DNA from: a bacterium
Lineage (GTDB): Bacteria > Myxococcota_A > Polyangia > Nannocystales > Nannocystaceae
Assembly: GCA_024742475.1 (NCBI GenBank)
Contig: JANSYI010000049.1
Location: 1-54,187, forward strand
Length of the DNA: 54,187 bases
Reading direction: 5' to 3'
Shown: positions 21,196 through 29,930 of the stretch, one piece after another
Numbering within the stretch: position 1 is the stretch's first letter
Layout of the letters: each line of letters begins with the position of its first letter
Notes under the pieces: model-generated
Seen by the model: the letters and a program-made list of their open reading frames with translations, nothing else
Told to the model about the DNA's origin: nothing
Databases searched by the model: none
Program-made: the position numbers and the translations under genes

Positions 21196-21675
21196 ATGCC
21201 CGCGAAGAAGCAGTTCTGGTTGATGAAGTCGGAGCCCGACGCCTACTCGATCGACGACCTCGAGCGTGACGGCAGCGAGCCGTGGGACGGCATTCGCAAC
21301 TACCAGGCACGCAACAACATGCGCGCGATGAACGTCGGCGACCTGGTGCTCTTCTACCACTCCAACGCCAAGCCTCCCGGCGTCGTGGGCGTAGCCAAGG
21401 TCTGCAAGACCGCCTACCCCGACCACACCGCGTGGGATCCCAAGAGCAAGTACTACGACCCCAAGTCCCCCGAGGATGCCCCTCGCTGGGAGATGGTCGA
21501 CGTGGAGTTCGTGGAAAAGACGCCCACCATGGTCTCGCTCGAAGACCTCAAGGCCGAAGCCGCCCTCGAGGACATGGTCGTCACCCAGCGCTCACGGCTC
21601 TCGGTTCAACCGGTGAGCAAGGAGCACTTCAAGCACGTGCTCGCGATGGCGGGGGCGAAGACGAAGGTTCGCTGA
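21196..21675 (+). CDS. EVE domain-containing protein
   Basis: The product is 159 residues, essentially one EVE (PUA-like) domain: FWLMKSEPDAYSIDDLE, WDGIRNYQARNNMRAM, GDLVLFYHSN, GVVGVAKV and the final RLSVQPVSKEHF. Such proteins bind modified bases in nucleic acid. The human homolog is THYN1. ATG 21196 was chosen because it begins the conserved domain and has a TACCCT box upstream. Its last 47 bases overlap the 3' end of the convergent adenosine deaminase gene. Confidence 0.93.
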   Translation: MPAKKQFWLMKSEPDAYSIDDLERDGSEPWDGIRNYQARNNMRAMNVGDLVLFYHSNAKPPGVVGVAKVCKTAYPDHTAWDPKSKYYDPKSPEDAPRWEMVDVEFVEKTPTMVSLEDLKAEAALEDMVVTQRSRLSVQPVSKEHFKHVLAMAGAKTKVR

Positions 21676-22672
21676 GCTCGGCGAGCATCTCATCGCGCAG
21701 CGCAGGCGGGGCGAAGCTGTGCTCGATCCCCGCACGAACCACGGCGCGCACGGTCTCCTCATCCCAACCGAAGGCGTCGATGCAGCGCTCGTACTCGGCG
21801 ATGAGGTCGGTCCCGAACATCGGCGGGTCGTCGCTGGCCAGCGTCACCGGCACGCGGTGGGCCATCAGCGCGGGGAGCGGATGCTCGAGGAGCGACGGCG
21901 CGACGCCCAGGGCCACGTTGCTGCTCGGACACACCTCGAGCGCCACGCCGTGGTCGCGCAGGTGCTGCAGGAGCGCGGGATCTTCGAGGGCTCGCACCCC
22001 GTGGCCGATGCGATCGGCGCCCAGACGACGCACCGCCGTCCAAATCGAGGCTGCGCCCGCGTTCTCCCCGGCGTGCGGGAGACTGGCGAATCCGTGCGCG
22101 CGGGCTCGGTCGAACGCCCGGCCGATCGCCTCCATGGGGTAGTGGTCCGCCTCGGGACCTCCGACGCCGACGCCCGCGACGCTGCCGAGGTCTCTCGCGT
22201 CCATGCCGATCGCGAAGTCGACCGTGGCTTCGGCCTGCTGAGGCATCGATCGCACGACATCGAAGACCCACCGATACGTCACGCCGTGCATGCGCTGCGC
22301 CTCATCGCGCCCTTCGGCGAGCCCCGCCCACAGCACCTCGGCCGAAATCCCGCGCGCGCGATGGGTCAGGGGCGTGAAGGTGACCTCGGCGTAGCGCACG
22401 CCCATTCGCGCGTGACGGCGCGCGAGGTCGACGACCACGTCGCGCGCGTCGGCCACCTCGACCAAGCACCGCGACACGCAGATGTACAAGCGCAAGAAGT
22501 CTCGGAACGAGCGGAACGCGTACGCCTCACGCAGCCCCCTTGCGTCACCACCGGGCAGCGCGAGCCCATTGCGACGTGCGAGCTGCATCGCAATCTCGGG
22601 CGTGATCGAGCCCTCGAGGTGCACGTGCAGCTCGGCCTTGGGCAGCGCGGTGAGGAACGCGGTGCGGCTCAC
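21629..22672 (-). CDS. add: Adenosine deaminase family protein
   Basis: The product is 347 residues and cytoplasmic. It has the metal-dependent deaminase motifs: HVHLEGS (two zinc His), the HAGE block (His plus catalytic Glu), RIGHGV, and SDDPPMFG (zinc Asp). The expected reaction is adenosine to inosine plus ammonia. The same subfamily includes aminodeoxyfutalosine deaminases of the futalosine menaquinone pathway, so the natural substrate is open. The start is GTG, supported by a TACGCT box 6 bases upstream. Only 32 bases separate it from the divergent nhaC gene. Confidence 0.88.
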   Translation of the reverse strand: MSRTAFLTALPKAELHVHLEGSITPEIAMQLARRNGLALPGGDARGLREAYAFRSFRDFLRLYICVSRCLVEVADARDVVVDLARRHARMGVRYAEVTFTPLTHRARGISAEVLWAGLAEGRDEAQRMHGVTYRWVFDVVRSMPQQAEATVDFAIGMDARDLGSVAGVGVGGPEADHYPMEAIGRAFDRARAHGFASLPHAGENAGAASIWTAVRRLGADRIGHGVRALEDPALLQHLRDHGVALEVCPSSNVALGVAPSLLEHPLPALMAHRVPVTLASDDPPMFGTDLIAEYERCIDAFGWDEETVRAVVRAGIEHSFAPPALRDEMLAELSEPSSSPPPSRARA

Positions 22673-22678
22673 GGGCGA

Positions 22679-22698
22679 AGCGTAGCGCGTGGTAGGGT
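22679..22698. promoter_or_regulatory. Two back-to-back leaderless -10 boxes (add and nhaC)
   Basis: On the minus strand TACGCT (22679-22684) ends 6 bases before the GTG of add. On the plus strand TAGGGT (22693-22698, preceded by TGG) ends 6 bases before the GTG of nhaC. Both lie in a 32-base gap, so each promoter's upstream part would lie in or against the other gene. Confidence 0.55.
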
Positions 22699-22704
22699 CC
22701 CGCG

Positions 22705-24126
22705 GTGAACGACGATGAACGCGTTCCCGACGGGCAGCCGATCCCCGGCTGGGCGGCGCTCGTGCCCATCGTCGCGTTGGTCGGCTTCCTGAGCCTGTTC
22801 ATCCTCGTCCTTCCTGGCCGGTATCCCGGGTTCGAGGGCACCGGACACCTCCCGCTCATCCTCGCCGCGGTCACGGGCGGCATCGTCGCGCGCGCCTACG
22901 GTTGGTCGTGGAAGACGCTGCAACACGGAATCGACAAGGCGATCGGCATGGCGATGAGCGCGATGCTGATCCTGCTCGTGATCGGCCTGCTGATGGGCAC
23001 CTGGCTGGTCTCCGGGGTCGTCCCGGCGCTCGTCGACTGGGGCCTGAGCCTCCTGTCCCCGTCGTTCTTCTTGCCGACCGCGTGCGCCGTGTGCTCGGTC
23101 GTCAGCCTGGTCAGCGGGAGCTCTTGGTCCACCGCCGGCACCGTCGGCATCGCGATGATCGGCATCGGCGGCGCGCTCGGCATCGACCCAGCGATGACCG
23201 CAGGCGCCGTCATCAGCGGCGCCTACTTCGGCGACAAGCTCTCGCCCATGTCGGATACGACGAACCTCGCGCCGGCGATGGCGGGTGCCGAGCTGTTCGA
23301 GCACATCCGCCACCAGATGCTCACCACGGGGCCCTCGTGGGTGATCGCGATGATCGTCTACACGGTGCTCAGCCTCGGCACGGACGTGACGGTCGACAGC
23401 AACGAGGTCGAGGCCATTCAAGCCGCGATTCGCCAGGGGTACGCGCCCGGCCTCGTGCACGTCATCCCGCCCGCAGTGGTGCTGCTCTTCGTGCTGCGGC
23501 GCATGCCAGCGCTCCCCACCCTCCTGCTCGGCGCCGGCTTGGGCGCTGTGCTCGCCCTGGGCCAAGGCACCGGGGCCGACGCGGTGATCACCTCGGCGCT
23601 CTCGGGACACGCCGCGCAGACCGGCAACGCGGGCGTCGACGACCTGCTCAGCCGCGGCGGCATGCTCGAGATGTCCAGCACCGTCATCCTCATCCTCTGC
23701 GCGATGAGCTTCGGCGGGGTCATGGAGCGCACGGGCATGCTGCAGACGCTCGCCAACACGCTCCTGCGGCTCGCCAAGAGCACCGGCTCTCTCATCGCCG
23801 TCACGGTGCTCACCGCGGCGGGAATCAACGTCGTCTCGGGCGACCAGTACATCTCGATCGTGGTGCCAGGCCGGATGTACGGCACGGCCTTTGCCGAGCG
23901 GGGCCTGCACCCCAAGAACCTCAGCCGCGCGCTCGAGGACGGCGGCACCATCACCTCGGCGCTGATCCCGTGGAACACCTGCGGGGCGTTCATGTCGGCG
24001 ACGCTGATGGTCTCCACGGGCGCCTACCTCCCCTACGCGGTGCTCAACTACGTCAACCCGCTCCTCTCGATCCTCTTCGGGTTCCTCGGCATCACGATCG
24101 CCAAGCGTCAGAGTGTGGCACCCTGA
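22705..24126 (+). CDS. nhaC: NhaC-family Na+/H+ antiporter
   Basis: The product is 473 residues with about 11-12 membrane helices. It has the NhaC-type signatures VSGSSWSTAGTVGIAMIGIG and ISGAYFGDKLSPMSDTTNLA and a second re-entrant-like block near GTITSALIPWNTCGAFM. It should exchange cytoplasmic Na+ for external protons in the inner membrane; some family members take organic substrates (malate/lactate). The start is GTG. No operon partner is evident; the next gene starts 5 bases later but encodes an unrelated surface lipoprotein. Confidence 0.92.
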   Translation: MNDDERVPDGQPIPGWAALVPIVALVGFLSLFILVLPGRYPGFEGTGHLPLILAAVTGGIVARAYGWSWKTLQHGIDKAIGMAMSAMLILLVIGLLMGTWLVSGVVPALVDWGLSLLSPSFFLPTACAVCSVVSLVSGSSWSTAGTVGIAMIGIGGALGIDPAMTAGAVISGAYFGDKLSPMSDTTNLAPAMAGAELFEHIRHQMLTTGPSWVIAMIVYTVLSLGTDVTVDSNEVEAIQAAIRQGYAPGLVHVIPPAVVLLFVLRRMPALPTLLLGAGLGAVLALGQGTGADAVITSALSGHAAQTGNAGVDDLLSRGGMLEMSSTVILILCAMSFGGVMERTGMLQTLANTLLRLAKSTGSLIAVTVLTAAGINVVSGDQYISIVVPGRMYGTAFAERGLHPKNLSRALEDGGTITSALIPWNTCGAFMSATLMVSTGAYLPYAVLNYVNPLLSILFGFLGITIAKRQSVAP

Positions 24127-24130
24127 ATCG

Positions 24131-25783
24131 GTGCGGTGGAGACGAGTCGCGGTGTCACTCCCGATGCTGGGGGCGTGCAACACCTCCGCGGACGGAGTGA
24201 CGTTCGAGGTGGGCACGGGTACCGATGCGTCGGGCTCTGCGAGCACCGCCACGAACACCTCGACCACGGACGAAGCACCGGGCAGTACCACGGCATCCAC
24301 GACCGCAGGGTCGGCCTCGAGCTCGACCGGGACGACTGGCGACGCCCCATCCCGGCTGTGCGAGGCGATCGACGTGTCGTTGGTGCTCGACCGCCAGGCT
24401 CCGATCTACGGCATCGAGCGCCGCCGGACGGTCGCGCGCTTCCTCGACCGAATCGCGGAGGAAACCCGCGCACGCGTTCGCGTGTTTCCCAACGCGGGCG
24501 CACCACAGCCACCGCCGTGGGACTGCACCCTCGACGCGGACGGGCCCGCCGACGGGTCGACGTTCGTCTGGGGCGAAGACGGCGAGCTCCGCAGCAACGC
24601 CCGGCCCCGGCTCGACTGCGTCTACGACGGTGTTCGCAACTTCCCCAGCGAGGGTGACGCCGACGGCGACCTCATGTTCACCGGGCTGCTCTTTCCGTTC
24701 CTTCAGCACGACGACTGGCCCACCCCCGAGCGCACGGTGTCGGTCAACGTCATGCTCGCCGCGGTCGACGACGACGAGTCGAACATGTACGCCCGCCCCG
24801 GGCTGGCCAGCGAGGCGTTCACCCGGCTCGCCGCCGATGGCGATCGAGACCGCGCGCTCAGCCTCACGGTCGGCCAAGACGCCGACGAGCTGCATACCTT
24901 CGCCCTCGCGCTGCACCCCGCTGCACTGCACACCGAGTGGGACCACGACGACTTCGACGCCTCGTTCGAGGAGTTCGGCGACGCGGTGATCGAAGCCTGC
25001 GCCACCGCGGACGAGCCCGACGTCCCGCAGCCACCCGGGGGTTGCGAGCACATCGACATCCTCTTCGTCGTCGACGGCTCGCTCTCGATGGCCCAGGAGC
25101 AAGAGGCGCTCCGCGGCATCAACGGTCCGCCGGTCTTCGCCGACTTCACCGACGCACTCGCCGTCGAGCTCGACACCCTCGAGGACATTCACATCGGCGT
25201 GGTCTCGTCCGAGCCCGGCGACACCCGCCTGCACACCCACCTCAACCAACCCGCGTTCGAGCCCAGCGCCGAGACCGACTGCGGGCTCGTGCAGCCGTGG
25301 ATCGTCGCGCCGAGCGATGACCTCGAGGCTCAGTTCGCCTGCGTGGCCGCAACCGCGGCGTCGAGCACGCTCGAGACGACGTCGCGCAACGCAGGCGAGA
25401 CGCTGACATCTCGCGACAACGCTGGGTTTCTACGGGACGACTCGGTGGTGTTCGTCGTCATGTTGACGGACGAGGACACGCTCGGGCTTGGGGCAACACG
25501 GGTCCAAGAACATGAGCTGCTGCTCTCGGCGGTCGGTGGCGACCGTTCGCGGCTGGTCGTGCTCGCCATCGCCGGCGACCCCGGCATCTTCGAGGCGCCC
25601 AAGACGACCTGCGACGGCGCCTATGGCCTGGCCGCGCCGGGGCGACGTCTGGGCTCGGTGGTGGCGACGTTCGGCGAGCGCGGCATCACCTCGGACATCT
25701 GCGCCGGGGACCTCGCCCAGAGCTTCGACGATGCCCTCGAAGACCTCGTGCAGGCGTGCGTCAGCTTCGTGCCCGAGGGGTAG
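24131..25783 (+). CDS. Lipoprotein with two tandem VWA-like domains
   Basis: The product is 550 residues from GTG 24131 (GTG 24113 is possible but overlaps nhaC). The lipobox is LGAC. A Ser/Thr/Gly/Ala linker covers ~15-70. The second domain (~310-545) is a VWA domain: DILFVVDGSLSM, a DxSxS metal site, and VVFVVMLTDEDT. The first (~80-300) has the same layout (DVSLVLDRQAPI, SVNVMLAAVDDDES), but the metal-site Ser residues are gone, so it looks like a degenerate duplicate. VWA proteins mediate protein binding, often metal-dependent. It is probably on the outer surface. A hairpin terminator follows. Confidence 0.8.
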   Translation: MRWRRVAVSLPMLGACNTSADGVTFEVGTGTDASGSASTATNTSTTDEAPGSTTASTTAGSASSSTGTTGDAPSRLCEAIDVSLVLDRQAPIYGIERRRTVARFLDRIAEETRARVRVFPNAGAPQPPPWDCTLDADGPADGSTFVWGEDGELRSNARPRLDCVYDGVRNFPSEGDADGDLMFTGLLFPFLQHDDWPTPERTVSVNVMLAAVDDDESNMYARPGLASEAFTRLAADGDRDRALSLTVGQDADELHTFALALHPAALHTEWDHDDFDASFEEFGDAVIEACATADEPDVPQPPGGCEHIDILFVVDGSLSMAQEQEALRGINGPPVFADFTDALAVELDTLEDIHIGVVSSEPGDTRLHTHLNQPAFEPSAETDCGLVQPWIVAPSDDLEAQFACVAATAASSTLETTSRNAGETLTSRDNAGFLRDDSVVFVVMLTDEDTLGLGATRVQEHELLLSAVGGDRSRLVVLAIAGDPGIFEAPKTTCDGAYGLAAPGRRLGSVVATFGERGITSDICAGDLAQSFDDALEDLVQACVSFVPEG

Positions 25784-25794
25784 AGAACGAAGAA

Positions 25795-25827
25795 CGGGCG
25801 TGCCCACCGCTCGGTGAGACACGCCCG
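25795..25827. terminator. Bidirectional hairpin terminator
   Basis: CGGGCGTG (25795-25802) pairs with CACGCCCG (25820-25827), with an inner ACCG/CGGT pair. It sits between two convergent lipoprotein genes and could serve both. There is no strong T tract. Confidence 0.6.
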
Positions 25828-25859
25828 CGCTGCGGCCGCAGCCGCCGGCTCAAGACCGC

Positions 25860-27233
25860 CTAGACGGGGTCGATGCCAATACAGGGGTCGACCTCGCTGG
25901 GCGTACAACCCTCACAGTCCCAGCGGAAGTTGTCGAGCAGAACCGACGTGTCGAGAATCTGGTCACCCATGTCGAACACGGCGAAGGTGAGCTGGAGGAG
26001 CTCGCCGGGAACCGCCGTACCGTTGGCCTGGAACCATCCGGTCGCGCCGCCGTTGAAGTCGAACTGCGTCCCTTCCATCACGGGGTCGGACCCGTGGTAC
26101 TCCGGGTAGTCGTCTGGGTTCGCCAGCGCGGTGACCGTGCAGGGCTCGTCGTTGACGAAGCACAGGTTGCCCGTGTAGCTCTCGGAGTTCGACCACGCGA
26201 GGAACATGTCGTTGAACGACGTGTCGACGTAGGTGGGGAACTCCTCGGAGAAGTAGGCGAAGTCGAACGAGAACCCGTAGGTTCCGCCGGGCACGACGGT
26301 CTCGAACTGGAACCAGAGCAGGTCGTTGGCATCACCGCCGCCGAGGTTCCACTGGTCGATGAGGCTGTCCGAGCAGTCGTTGACCAGGTCGCAGTTGACG
26401 AACGGCGTACCGCCGGCGCCGCCGGCACTGCCCGGAAGCGGGCTCATGGGCGCGGGGAGCTGCGAGTTGTCGGGGTTGGTCGAGACGTCTCCATCGAACG
26501 TCGCCTCGACCAGGACCCCGTCCACGTCGGGTGCCGGGAGCTGTCCGGTGGACAGAATGAGCATGGAGTCGCCCTCGCGCGGCCGCCACGTGGGAAGGCC
26601 ATCCATGTCGTCGATGTGCGTTCCGTACTGCGTGATGATGCGCCACGAGGTGGCGTCGTTGGACTGGAAGATGGGGTTGAAGACCGGGATCACTTCGTTG
26701 GGTCCGCCTTCGCATCCAAGACCCATCGCGTTCATCACGGCGGTCGCGTCTCCAGCGAAACCCACGTAGTCGTCGCACGGCGTCAGGTCGCCGGGCGCCT
26801 CGCAGATGTCGATCTTGCCCTCGCCGGCCGAGTCCGAGTCCGAGTCCGAGTCCGAGGCCATACCGGTCTCCTCGCCGCCCGACGAGCTTGCATCACCGCC
26901 GGTCGTGCTGCTTCCGTCTCCGGATTCGTCGTTGCCGGTATCAGGGCCCGTGGAGCCGCCGGTGGTCCCCTCGGTGGGGTCGCCCGAGCTGGACGATCCG
27001 CCTGCGCTGTCCGTATCCCCCGAGTCGCTGGTGGTCGTGCCGTCGCTGTTGCTGTCAGACCCTGCGGTCGGGTTGCCCGTGGGATCGGTGTTGCTCCCCG
27101 AAGACTCGGTGTCGCCGGTGGTCGATCCGCCACTGTTCCCATCGGAACCGGTGGTCGTCGAATCGTCACATCCGACGAAAAGAAGCGAAGCGAGCGAGAT
27201 GGTTGCCAAACGGCCGAGTCGGTAAGTGTTCAT
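25860..27233 (-). CDS. Choice-of-anchor L domain lipoprotein
   Basis: The product is 457 residues. It starts MNTYRLGRLATISL with lipobox LFVGC. Residues ~20-150 are a Ser/Thr/Gly/Asp linker ending in an (SD)n tract. Residues ~155-440 match the choice-of-anchor L family: GFSFDFAYFSEEFPTYVDTS, FNDMFLAW, CFVNDEPCTV and a closing ILDTSVLLDNFRWDC. Such domains occur in secreted adhesin-like proteins. AAGGGC nine bases before ATG 27233 is a plausible Shine-Dalgarno. It is divergent from the PPC-type lipoprotein across a ~500-bp regulatory gap. Confidence 0.82.
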   Translation of the reverse strand: MNTYRLGRLATISLASLLFVGCDDSTTTGSDGNSGGSTTGDTESSGSNTDPTGNPTAGSDSNSDGTTTSDSGDTDSAGGSSSSGDPTEGTTGGSTGPDTGNDESGDGSSTTGGDASSSGGEETGMASDSDSDSDSAGEGKIDICEAPGDLTPCDDYVGFAGDATAVMNAMGLGCEGGPNEVIPVFNPIFQSNDATSWRIITQYGTHIDDMDGLPTWRPREGDSMLILSTGQLPAPDVDGVLVEATFDGDVSTNPDNSQLPAPMSPLPGSAGGAGGTPFVNCDLVNDCSDSLIDQWNLGGGDANDLLWFQFETVVPGGTYGFSFDFAYFSEEFPTYVDTSFNDMFLAWSNSESYTGNLCFVNDEPCTVTALANPDDYPEYHGSDPVMEGTQFDFNGGATGWFQANGTAVPGELLQLTFAVFDMGDQILDTSVLLDNFRWDCEGCTPSEVDPCIGIDPV

Positions 27234-27430
27234 CGTTTCGTTGCCCTTGTTGCTGCGGATTCGGGACTGTCGTCGGTGGCGAGCCGAACATGCGTCGCGC
27301 CCGAGTCCAGAGTCAGGTTTGGGACACCCAGGTGCCCACCGCGTCCCCCCACGGTCGAACTCATGGTACGCCGCGCCGATCGCGGATGACAACGAAAGAA
27401 CATCCGGCAAAGCTCACGACATGTGCGCCC

Positions 27431-27463
27431 GAGCAGCAGGGGGTGCGTACGCGCCTGCTGCTC
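27431..27463. promoter_or_regulatory. Inverted repeat with central palindrome
   Basis: GAGCAGCAGG (27431-27440) and CCTGCTGCTC (27454-27463) are perfect complements. The loop contains the 8-bp palindrome GCGTACGC (27445-27452). It is midway between the divergent starts at 27233 and 27733. It may be an operator or an RNA hairpin. Confidence 0.45.
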
Positions 27464-27482
27464 GCCCCAGAGGCCGGGTTTT

Positions 27483-27507
27483 GGAACTTTAGGCTGCGAT
27501 CGCGGTC
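27483..27507 (+). promoter_or_regulatory. Candidate ECF/RpoE-like promoter
   Basis: GGAACTT (27483-27489) is an exact match to the RpoE -35 element, and GTC (27505-27507) follows after 15 bases, the expected spacing. It would give a leader of about 215 bases for the gene at 27733. The rest of the -10 element (CGG) does not match well. Confidence 0.35.
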
Positions 27508-27732
27508 CGGCCGCGCGCCCCCCCGACCCGGCCCACGCCGAGACGCTGACTGCGCTCGCCGCAACCACGACGCGTCACCGAGGGCCGTCCTTGGCGGTCG
27601 ATCTCGCCCCCCGCGCGAGCCGGGTCACGCCTGCGGGCATTGGGGCACCTAGGCTCTTCGCGTATCGTCGATCAATCGTTCTTCGAAGGGCCCCGCCTCC
27701 ACGGCTCCGCCCCCGAACGCCTAGGACTTCCC

Positions 27733-29910
27733 ATGAACAGCATCAAAGATCGCTCGGTACGCCTGTGCCTGCTCTCCGCCCTCGCGCTGACCGCGTGTGG
27801 CGACGACACCGCGACCCCCGACACCAACGACGAGACGTCTGGCGGAGGATCGAGCTCCACCACCGATACGCCCGACTCCGGCCCCTCGACCTCCACCACG
27901 ACGACCGGGGGCACGACGACCGATGACGGCTCGACGACGATGACCGTCGAGCCGACCTCGTCCTCGAGTGGCGACAGCGCCGACGCGAGTACGACGATGG
28001 TCGACCCGACCGACGGCAGCACGACGATGGTCGACCCGACCGAGGACAGCTCGAGCGGCGACGAGTCGTCCTCCTCGGAGGGCGGCAAGATGCCCATGGA
28101 CTGCCCCTACGGCGACCTGATGGCGCCCGACCTCGTCAACGCCGACACCACCGGCCAAGACAGCGAGTTCACCAACTCCTGCGGCGGCGGCGGAGCCCCC
28201 GACGTCTCGTACACGCTCACCGCGCCCGCGGACGGCACGTACTTCTTCACCGCCACGAGCCCCGATGGCGAGGTCGACCCGCTGGTCGCCGTCTACGACG
28301 GCACGTGCGGTGGGCCCGAGCTGGCCTGCAACGAAGACATCGACGGCACCACCACAGCCGCCCGCGTCTCCACCACGCTGAGCATGGGACAGACGGTCAC
28401 GGTCGTCGTCGACGGCTTCTCCGTCGTCGGCGGCGCGGTCGACCTCGAGGTCGCCTTCTTCGAAGGCACCTGCCCCGACGGCGACCTCGGCAACCTCGCG
28501 CCCGTCCTGCAGACCGGCTCCACCGTCGACGGAGACAACACCACGTTCGGCTCTTGCGGCGGAACGACCGGCAACGACGACCAGTGGACCTTCACCGCCC
28601 CCGAAGCCGGCATCTACACGGTCGACACCCTGGGCTCGAACTTCGACACAGTCCTGTACGCCCTCGATGGCTGCGGCGGCACGGAGCTCATCTGCAACGA
28701 CGACGCCGGAGACATGACCTCCCGCATCAACGTCACGCTCACGGCGGGCCAAGAGGTCGTATTCGTCGTCGACGGCGCAGGCCTCGAGTCGGGCGACTAC
28801 AACCTCAATGTCGAACTCGACGCCTGCCCCGACTTCGAGATCATGGGCGCCCTGCCCGTGGTCGAGACCGGTAGCACAGCTGGCGAGGTCAACAGCAGTA
28901 CGGGAAGCTGCGGCGGCGGTGGGGCTCCCGACGTGGCCTACACATTCACGGCGCCTCAGGCCGGCACATACATCTTCGATACCGACGGCAGCGCCTACGA
29001 CACGGTCCTGTACGCCCTCGACGGCGAGACCTGCGAAGGGGCCACGCTCGCCTGCGACGATGACGATCCCGACTTCGGGCTGCAGTCTCGTATCGCCGTG
29101 GACCTGGAGGCCGACCAGGTCATCACGGTCGTCGTGGACGGGTTCAGCGCGAACGCGGGCGACTACACGCTCAACGTCACCTCACCCGACTGCGGCAACG
29201 GAACGATCGAGTTTGGCGAGGCCTGTGACACCGATGACCTCGACGGTGAGTCGTGCGCCTCCCAAGGGTTCAGCGGCGGAACGCTGGCATGCGACCCCCT
29301 CACCTGCCAGCTCGACGCGAGCGCCTGCGACACCTGCGGCAACGGGACCGTCGAAGGCGCCGACGAGTGTGACGGCGTGGCCCTCGGAGCCACCCGCTGC
29401 GAGGACCTCGGCTTCGACGGCGGGGCGCTCGACTGCGCGGGTGATTGCGCGTTCGACACGGCGCAGTGCGCCAACGGCATCGTCGCGGTCTGCTCCTCGC
29501 CCGCCGCAGCCATCGACAGCGCGTTCCCGACGACCACCGACACCATCACGGTGCCAGACATGGGCACCATCGCCGACATCGACGTCTTCGTCGACATCAC
29601 CCACACCTTCGGCGGCGACCTCGAGATGACGCTGCTCGCCGACGACCTCGCGCTGTCGAACGAGCTCGCCTTCGACCAGTGCAGCTTCAACAACGACGTG
29701 TTCGCGGTCTTCAACGACGAAGGCTCGGCCGCCGTGGGTGCCGACTGTGCGGAGCCCATCGGCATCGAGGGCAACCTGACCCCGCAGCAGCCGCTGAGCG
29801 TCTACGACGGCGGCGAGGCCAGCGGAAGCTGGACCCTTTCGATCACCGACGACGCCGGCGGTGACACCGGCACCCTCAACGAGTGGTGCGTGTACATCAC
29901 GCTCGAGTAG
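27733..29910 (+). CDS. Lipoprotein with three PPC-like repeats, Cys-rich repeats and P-domain
   Basis: The product is 725 residues. It starts MNSIKDRSVR with lipobox LTAC. A Thr/Ser/Asp linker covers ~20-115. Three related beta domains follow (~130-480), each with a CGG-type start, a YTLTAPADGTYFF- or YTFTAPQAGTYIF-like strand, a DTVLYALDG-like segment and VVDGFS near the end; they resemble bacterial pre-peptidase C-terminal (PPC) domains. Two Cys-rich CGNGTIEFGEACD / CGNGTVEGADECD units are the Myxococcus Cys-rich repeat type. The last ~130 residues resemble a proprotein-convertase P-domain (DIDVFVDITHTFGGDLEMTL, SGSWTLSITDDAGGDTG). No protease domain is present. Confidence 0.85.
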   Translation: MNSIKDRSVRLCLLSALALTACGDDTATPDTNDETSGGGSSSTTDTPDSGPSTSTTTTGGTTTDDGSTTMTVEPTSSSSGDSADASTTMVDPTDGSTTMVDPTEDSSSGDESSSSEGGKMPMDCPYGDLMAPDLVNADTTGQDSEFTNSCGGGGAPDVSYTLTAPADGTYFFTATSPDGEVDPLVAVYDGTCGGPELACNEDIDGTTTAARVSTTLSMGQTVTVVVDGFSVVGGAVDLEVAFFEGTCPDGDLGNLAPVLQTGSTVDGDNTTFGSCGGTTGNDDQWTFTAPEAGIYTVDTLGSNFDTVLYALDGCGGTELICNDDAGDMTSRINVTLTAGQEVVFVVDGAGLESGDYNLNVELDACPDFEIMGALPVVETGSTAGEVNSSTGSCGGGGAPDVAYTFTAPQAGTYIFDTDGSAYDTVLYALDGETCEGATLACDDDDPDFGLQSRIAVDLEADQVITVVVDGFSANAGDYTLNVTSPDCGNGTIEFGEACDTDDLDGESCASQGFSGGTLACDPLTCQLDASACDTCGNGTVEGADECDGVALGATRCEDLGFDGGALDCAGDCAFDTAQCANGIVAVCSSPAAAIDSAFPTTTDTITVPDMGTIADIDVFVDITHTFGGDLEMTLLADDLALSNELAFDQCSFNNDVFAVFNDEGSAAVGADCAEPIGIEGNLTPQQPLSVYDGGEASGSWTLSITDDAGGDTGTLNEWCVYITLE

Positions 29911-29930
29911 CCAGCGCCGAGACCGAGAAA

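Larger units (their letters stand above)
27234..27732. other. Divergent intergenic region, 499 bp
   Basis: No gene is supported here. It holds a 33-bp inverted repeat (27431-27463) and a candidate ECF promoter (27483-27507), listed separately. The gap separates two divergently transcribed surface lipoprotein genes and is the longest non-coding stretch in the window. Confidence 0.7.

Noticed and set aside
24113..24131. Start of the tandem-VWA lipoprotein at GTG 24113
   Set aside because: It would overlap nhaC and lengthen the signal peptide; GTG 24131 gives a normal lipoprotein signal.
27483..27507. Confident RpoE promoter
   Set aside because: The -35 element and spacing are exact, but the bases after GTC do not fit; kept as a low-confidence feature only.
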